Shown: one piece after another, positions 58,443-64,000 of the stretch | Layout: the number at the start of each line of letters is the position of its first letter | How positions within the stretch are numbered: position 1 is the first letter of the stretch | Assembly: GCA_009192285.1 (NCBI GenBank) | Contig: WBVU01000005.1 | Coordinates: forward strand, 1,568,731 to 1,632,730 | Direction of reading: 5' to 3' | From: Morchella semilibera | Taxonomy: Eukaryota; Ascomycota; Pezizomycetes; Pezizales; Morchellaceae | Length of the DNA stretch: 64,000 nucleotides | Notes under the pieces: model-generated | Seen by the model: only the letters and a program-made list of their open reading frames with translations | The model's database searches: none | What the model was told of the DNA's origin: nothing | Made by a program: the position numbers and the translations under genes

Positions 58443-59300
58443 GTGGAGGGCCCCCCCCCCCCCCAAAGGGGATGTGTATTGTTAATATTGTGTTTCTTCT
58501 CTTTTTCTCTTTAGTTTTATTTCTATTTCCCTCTAATTTTTTCTTACTCTTTTTTACTGGCTGATTTTTTGATTTGACTTGCTTGAATTCTGGGAGGGCG
58601 CTGGCGTTTGGTTCCTTTTCTTCCTTTTTGCTAGTAGTAGCTTGTCTAGTTTGGTACTATCGTACCGTATCATACACCGGCGATGAAAAAGGAAGCAGAA
58701 GGGGGGGGGGGGGGGAGACCTCACCTCAGGAAGGGGGGGATTCATTTCCCGTACATGTACAACTTATCTTTGGTCACTGAGACGGGTGAGATAAAAAAGG
58801 GGTGGGCGCTGTAGTGAAAGCAGACCCCCCATAACCCACATAACGCATATAGAAAAGCCCTTGGTGCGTATAACATATTACATGTACCTATGTAGGTATA
58901 TGTAGATACATGTATGTATATGTACAATCAGCTCTGTCGAGGGCGGTGGCCTATACTTTACTGTATACTCCATGTATTGCATGGGTAACAAAATCAATAT
59001 ATATGACAGTCATCGAGTGATATCTCATGACTAGAAACCAGAACCCATGTGCCATTCTTATCATCATCGATTTCATTCAAGGAAGGGTAATTATAGAGCA
59101 CCGGGCTATTTGCGCGACGTAAAGTACATTCTCACCTCTTTCGTTCCTTGAATAACTCCAATTGAGGTAGCCCCACCGGAGAACTGTTTATACACGCAGC
59201 TAATATCTTTCCATCTCAGGCTAAGAAATATTTCCACACACCACACCACATCCCATATTAAGGCGATGCATAATTAATTCGTATAATTAGTTTCCCACAA
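58443..59300. other. BDP1 downstream intergenic region
   Basis: 858 bp between convergent genes. A C-run at about 58450-58464, a G-run near 58700-58713, and TACATGTA at 58752, 58879 and 58917. No gene recognised. Confidence 0.55.
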
Positions 59301-60299
59301 TCAATTCCTAGCTCGCAACGACTGAAATTCCGCCAACGTTTGAATCGGATTCCCCTCGTCCTTTTCGACGCCGTTATCCGCCCTCAAGTCTTCAGCGGTT
59401 GAACTACACGATTTTATACTCTGCTCAAGCCAGCTCCGCCTCGATGGAATCACCCAAGCTGCACCGTCAACCACGTGAATCTTCCAGCCCAAATCACATA
59501 ACCAATGTTGTTCAACTCTCCCCTGATAGTACGAGTACGACTTTCCTACAACCATTTTAAGCATCGGTCTATCAGTGCCTGTTGATCTCATGTAGTTGTA
59601 ACGGACCAAGTCATAATAGGTGGGCACGTCAGTCAGGAACAGCTCATCCTTATCCTTCGCCTTTTCTCCGCATAACGCATCAAAAATATCAACAAGCCTG
59701 GCACTTCCGCAGACAACATGTGTTGTACAGCCTATCTCTGGGTGGTCTTGAACGCCCCATACTTTCCCAAGGTCTTCAGAGTAGAGTTCAAGATTCCAGT
59801 ACACTTTGACGACTCGGTGGTAATGGCTCTTTGGTTGATGGCAGAACGCCCAATCCGCAAATTTACCACCGGCCAGCAGGAGAATCATAAGCGATTTGTG
59901 TAGCCCTACTGTGACTTGGACAAGGTCCTCGCCGTAGAAAGGGTGTGAGATAGTCTTGACAGTGGTAGACGAAGGGATGCCTTGCTTCTTTCCTCCTCCT
60001 CCCCCTTCCCCTCCTTCTTCCACTATGATTGTATCATAGTACCATTGCCCCACACCATTCGAGGCAATGAATACGTATCGGCAGCTAAACTCGATAAATT
60101 CGACAACGAAATCTGTAAGAAAGGCTGTCTTTGGGCGTTTCATGAAGTAAAGCGGCTCGGTGTCTGATTTCCTTCTTTGCTGGTCTTCCCATAACTTCCG
60201 GATCTTGGGGTCTGCTGCTTGCTCTTCACCCTTTGGCCCAACCGCGACCAGCTCTTGGTTTGAGAAGCTTTTGTTTGAGGGGCGGACTCGATAATGCAT
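59301..60299 (-). CDS. Unrecognised protein of 332 residues
   Basis: Single open frame from ATG 60299 with no evident intron. I do not recognise the family. Visible features: a charged N-terminus, a predicted mixed alpha/beta body, a short Gly/Glu-rich insert near residue 97 (EEGGEGGGGGKKQG), a hydrophobic segment (HKSLMILLLAGGKFADWAF) too short and polar-flanked to be a clear membrane helix, and many aromatic residues (WYYDTIIV, HYHRVVKVYWNLELY). Some Cys occur but no metal-binding pattern. Length and composition suggest a real, probably lineage-restricted gene rather than a chance frame. No signal peptide is obvious. Confidence 0.68.
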   Translation of the reverse strand: MHYRVRPSNKSFSNQELVAVGPKGEEQAADPKIRKLWEDQQRRKSDTEPLYFMKRPKTAFLTDFVVEFIEFSCRYVFIASNGVGQWYYDTIIVEEGGEGGGGGKKQGIPSSTTVKTISHPFYGEDLVQVTVGLHKSLMILLLAGGKFADWAFCHQPKSHYHRVVKVYWNLELYSEDLGKVWGVQDHPEIGCTTHVVCGSARLVDIFDALCGEKAKDKDELFLTDVPTYYDLVRYNYMRSTGTDRPMLKMVVGKSYSYYQGRVEQHWLCDLGWKIHVVDGAAWVIPSRRSWLEQSIKSCSSTAEDLRADNGVEKDEGNPIQTLAEFQSLRARN

Positions 60300-61822
60300 C
60301 CTGGCTAAAATGAATTTAGTAAGGTGATCTTACGGTTGAGGCCGAGAAAACGAGCATCTAGTGGGCTGGGTTGGGGGGGTGCTTACCGTTGAAAAATCGG
60401 TGTTGAAGAGATCATAAGCAAAACAAGGGTCTTTGAGCTTTACTCACTTTTCACTTAAGAATACAAGATAGGGTGACGTTTAGATAAAGCCGCATAATCT
60501 GGCTTTTGGGTAAGGTGTATCCTGGCATATACTACATGTTCACAACTCAAAAGAGCAACTACGGTGGAAAACAGCTTACATCTAAGATGCACCGGGATGT
60601 GTGTGTTGGAGTGCTGCCACTTGAAGTTTGGACACTTTCTTGTCTGGTATGCGTCGACCAGTTTATCCTGGGAGGCCATTTCTTGCAGAATGAAATGATT
60701 GCTACCACACATGCGTTGTGGGGGAGGGATACGGATTACATGTAGTCGTAGAGGAGAGGTGCCTCATGCTCAGCCACGCATGGGGTGAGGCTACATGTAG
60801 TCTCGTACCAATCCCCTACAGTGCAGGCAGCTTTCTTAATTTTTACGAGTGATTTCTCATGATCCACAATCTTCTAACCGACGGATGCATGTTTATGGGT
60901 TCAGTTGTATCAGTATTGATATCGGATCTGTAGCCATAATAGTTCCCGATTCCGATCGCGATAAGCACTTTGAGAACGATCTTTAAATTTCCGTATTTCC
61001 TTTTTGACTGCCCTTTTCTCACATACAGCGGAGCCTCGATATAATAACATCATACAATATTACATTCTCGACCGCATGCTACCACTGGGGCCCCGCTGTG
61101 TGAATTTATATCGGCCCCATTAATGGTGGTGGTGACACAGGCGGTAGGAATCTCACGGTTATCAAAATACTTTTCGCAAGATATAGAGGGTGCTTTGATA
61201 TACATACTTACTAGATATGATTGAGCTGCATCCTCTACATATCCATATACACATACATGTATGTACCTGCATGTACTTTGTACAGCTACTTAGGTCTTTG
61301 TGAACCAAATTCCTTTATACCATAGATGTGTATATGGTGAACTGGGTCAGGTCAGAATTCAGTTCCGTCTTAGACGAGCGAATTCATTTAGCTAGGAACC
61401 ATACAACATACATGTAGTATGGTACCGTAGATGGGTATGCCTCCTGGTTAATAAAGAGATCATGTATTGTATACAGCTCAATACTCATTCAATTCCTATT
61501 GGAGAAAGGTGGGGTAGTCTCGTCATTTCCTAATCTTCCGCTCTGGGCCGCGATGTCTAATCAATCTAAAATCGATCTCTCACTCACTCTCTTCTCTCGT
61601 CATGTAAGTGATATGGGAAGTAAAGGGCAACTACATGTAGGTACGATGAGACAAGTATATACGGTAGTGATTGAGGACGCTCACTAGAATACCATCACCA
61701 TCCCCTTTCACTAATCACTTTGAAGAACTTCTACCTACATCCTAACCCCCCCGGCCCCGGAAAAACAACTATTCCGGCGCACTTCAAACCTTACATCAAC
61801 CACCAAAACCCCATCCGCAGCA
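60300..61822. other. Intergenic region before the BMT5-like gene
   Basis: 1523 bp. Several TACATGTA palindromes (60737, 60792, 61254, about 61409, 61632). A 62-codon frame at 61499-61687 has no support. This is the shared upstream region of two divergent genes. Confidence 0.5.
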
Positions 61823-62935
61823 ATGGGAAAAAAGAAGAACCACAGACTCCCGCAGCCAAAGGGTGCCAAAGCCGCACATAAGAAATCTTCCCGCACGCCC
61901 GGAGGCCTTCGCAAACCACCACCCCTGAAAAACAAAAAGACCATCACCACCACCACCACCACTACCACGAGCACCAGCAAGCAGCCACAAAAGTCGCAGG
62001 AGCCAATAGTTCCGTATAAACCCACTGACAGGATCCTCCTGGTGGGAGAGGGCGATTTCTCGTTCTCAGTGTCACTACTTACGACGCACCTGCTGTCTGG
62101 GAGTGGGAGTGGGAAGGATGTAGACGTAGATGTAGATGCCAAAGTCCTCGATGCAGACGAGGACCTAGACCTCAATGAAGACCTCGGAGAATACACACAC
62201 CCCATCCCCATAAATCTCACCGCAACCAGCTACGACATAGAAAGCACCCTTTTCGAGAAGTACCCCCAGTCCGCGGGCCACATCCAGCTCCTCCAGTCGA
62301 AGGGCGCAACAGTGCTCCACGGTGTGGATGTGACCAAGTTCAGCAAGCTTCCCAAGAGCCTTCGGCGGCGAGCGGGCGCATTTGACGTCGTCGGGTTCAT
62401 GTTCCCGCATGTGGGCGGGCTGTCGACGGATGTGGGGCGGCAGGCGAAGAGTAACCAAGGTTCGTGGGGTACTTGCTACTTAGGGTATGGGTGTAGGGGG
62501 CTGACGATTAAAATTGGGGAGGGGAACTACAGAGCTATTGCTAGGGTTCTTTACGACAGCCGCAGAGCTGCTTGCGCAAGATGGGACAGCAGTGGTTACG
62601 CTCTTTGACGGCGCGCCGTACGATCAGTGGGATGTCAAGGCGCTCGCAAAGGCCGCGGGCTTCACGACGAGGCGGTCGTTCAGGTTCATCAGTGAGTTGT
62701 ATCCTGACTACAGCATGCTAGGACCCTAGGCAATGTTGAGGGCAGTGGTAATGCCTGGAAGGGCGAGGAGCGGAATGCAAGAACATATGTTTTTGAATTG
62801 GCTGAGGTTAAAGGTTACAGTGGTGAGAAGACGGGCGCAAATGCCATAGAGGTAAAGAGGATAAAAAGGACTACAAAGAGAGAGAGAAGATTCCAGGACG
62901 AAAGTTCTGATGAAGAGGACAATAGGAAAAAATGA
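61823..62935 (+). CDS. BMT5: 25S rRNA (uridine-N3) methyltransferase, BMT5-like
   Basis: Rossmann-fold SAM methyltransferase of the BMT5 family, which modifies a uridine of the large rRNA in the nucleolus. Exons 61823-62459 and 62533-62935. A basic, Thr-rich N-terminus precedes KPTDRILLVGEGDFSFSVSL, the hallmark SAM-binding motif. Next come ATSYDIESTLFEKYPQSAGH, VLHGVDVTKF, FDVVGFMFPHVGG and, after splicing, NQ-ELLLGFFTTAAELL and VTLFDGAPYDQWDVKALAKA. The frame breaks once near 62710, where one base (probably A in TACAGCATGC, expected TACAAGCATGC) is missing; the other frame continues with HARTLGNVEGSGNAWKGEER and a basic tail. The two exons sum to 1040 nt, one short of a multiple of three. 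Confidence 0.86.
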
Positions 62936-63182
62936 GAAATGGTAACCAATGAGTGAAAGATTCCAATGGGCCTCAGCGGTGACTCCAAACTGGGGGGAAA
63001 GGGTGACAAGAAGAGAAAGAAAAAAAAGAAAGAAAAAAAAACTCAGACACAGAGCCAAAGACGCCGACTGCTCAGTGCAGTAGTACCAGCAGAAAAAAAG
63101 ATAACTACACAAGAAATACATGCCGGTCCATACAGCCTTGAAAATTTACAGTACATTATTGTTACTAAGAAAGCCACTCCTT
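62936..63182. terminator. Convergent 3' region of BMT5-like and FYV10
   Basis: About 250 bp between convergent stops, with a purine-rich A/G tract at about 63004-63045. Presumed shared termination region; no motif is decisive. Confidence 0.4.
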
Positions 63183-64000
63183 TCACATAATGAATACTTT
63201 TCTTAATGTACTATCATCCCACTCGTCGCCAGTAGTCGGATCCCTTATCCTACCGGCCGGCAAACCTAGTTTCACCGCAAACTCTTCCAATTTCTCACGT
63301 CCGTGTATCCTGTTGTTAGGTAACACAACAGGATCCGGGTCAACTGAAGACCGGACATGGTGAGCATACGGGACACTCCTTGCCAGGTCGTTGAGCTCTG
63401 TTGAACAGATTGGACAAAGCGACGTTGTAGTGCTAGCATTATTTGGAGTTGCTATAGATGAGTGGCATGAAGGCGTCTTTAGGGCAGATAGACCTGCGGA
63501 GAGGGCGATATGAAGTAGAGGCGAGACGGAAGGCCGTATAGGCTATGATGGGTGTTTACAAATGTCGCTGCGAGGAACCCCCAGCGTTTAGATGAGTACA
63601 TATCCTACACATAATGTCAATTTTGGGACATTGCCATGTTGAATACTGTAAAAATCTACCTTATATGGCTGGCATTTTGTTGTGGGCGGAAAGGCTAGAA
63701 GGACCCCCACTTTCATTATATCGTCTAGATGTTTTTCTCCCTGGGGTGCAAGGAACTTTTTCGAATATGCTGTGGCTTCTCTATGGCGGCGGTCTCGAAC
63801 AAGCTCGATAAATTGCTGCCTCCGAAGCTCGAATTCAAGGGTACTCTGCGCTTGTCAGTTAATCCCTCGTGAAAAGGTGTGGGCTATTAGCTCCATACAT
63901 TTATCTTCTTGAGAGTAGACTTATTCTCTCCACACCATGCCAGACACTCTGTAACGCTGCCATTTCGAAGACTCGCCTCAATTTTCGAGCATTGTACAAA
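63183..64000 (-). CDS. FYV10: GID-complex E3 subunit, GID9/FYV10 (MAEA family), 3' part
   Basis: Minus-strand gene that runs off the right edge. Catalytic RING-type subunit of the GID/CTLH ubiquitin ligase, which degrades gluconeogenic enzymes. Exons (minus) 63899-64000 (incomplete), 63660-63845 and 63183-63604. Text includes [19 protein letters not shown] and [17 protein letters not shown] (CTLH domain), [49 protein letters not shown], and the degenerate [16 protein letters not shown] with the closing block [19 protein letters not shown]. One base is missing between YGLPSR and [10 protein letters not shown] (about 63520, expected CGCCCTC). GID9 is chosen over GID2 by the [15 protein letters not shown] segment. 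Confidence 0.87.

Noticed and set aside
1-64000. tRNA, rRNA or CRISPR features
   Set aside because: No T-arm/acceptor pairings, rRNA blocks or spaced repeats were recognised; a tRNA scan could not be run.

Overview
The window looks like nuclear DNA of a filamentous ascomycete. Intron-bearing single-copy fungal genes (KU70, MVD1, CYC3, RRN3, BRE1, SEC14, SEC17, TRP4, BDP1, a GID9/FYV10 gene) have short GT-AG introns, often with a CTAAC/CTGAC branch site, and there is a Tad1-type LINE. The dense nest of Ty3/Gypsy elements and the gene-poor spacing would suit a truffle-like member of the Pezizomycetes, but that placement is inference.

Positions 1-24800 are one nested transposon block. The deepest visible layer is the C-terminal end of a Tc1/mariner transposase (24400-24746). 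A Tad1-type LINE with a poly-A tail (ends at 24399, 5' end at or before the window start) sits in it. Four later insertions split the LINE: Gypsy element A (2910-14973, minus; 5-bp duplication CTTTG), a solo LTR (15328-15778; CAAAC), Gypsy element C (16769-22724, plus; CTCAC) and a small terminal-inverted-repeat element (23088-23224; CA). Gypsy element B (6890-12953, minus; ACGCT) sits inside A. Two further copies of the small element lie in one LTR of A and one in the gag of C. Removing the inserts on paper leaves the LINE reading frame continuous across the three LTR-type junctions, which supports these boundaries.

Positions 25019-64000 are ordinary gene space. In order: KU70 (+), MVD1 (+), CYC3 holocytochrome c synthase (+), an ERCC6L2-like SNF2 helicase (+), mitochondrial ribosomal protein uL24m (-), RRN3 (+), BRE1 (-), SEC14 (-), SEC17 (-), CBR1 cytochrome b5 reductase (+), TRP4 (-), a PPIL1-type cyclophilin (-), BDP1 (+), an unrecognised 332-residue protein (-), a BMT5-like 25S rRNA methyltransferase (+) and the 3' part of a GID9/FYV10 gene (-) that runs off the right edge. 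These are housekeeping genes with no evident shared pathway. Divergent pairs (uL24m/RRN3, SEC17/CBR1, PPIL1/BDP1) share upstream regions.

The most notable observations are: a compact mobile family with CATCAGCAA termini and 2-bp target duplications that are not restricted to TA; a palindrome, TACATGTA, seen about twenty times in the gene-side intergenic DNA and not noticed in the transposon block; and several one-base deletions in otherwise conserved host genes, mostly in short homopolymers, which look like assembly errors rather than decay. No rRNA, tRNA or CRISPR array was found.
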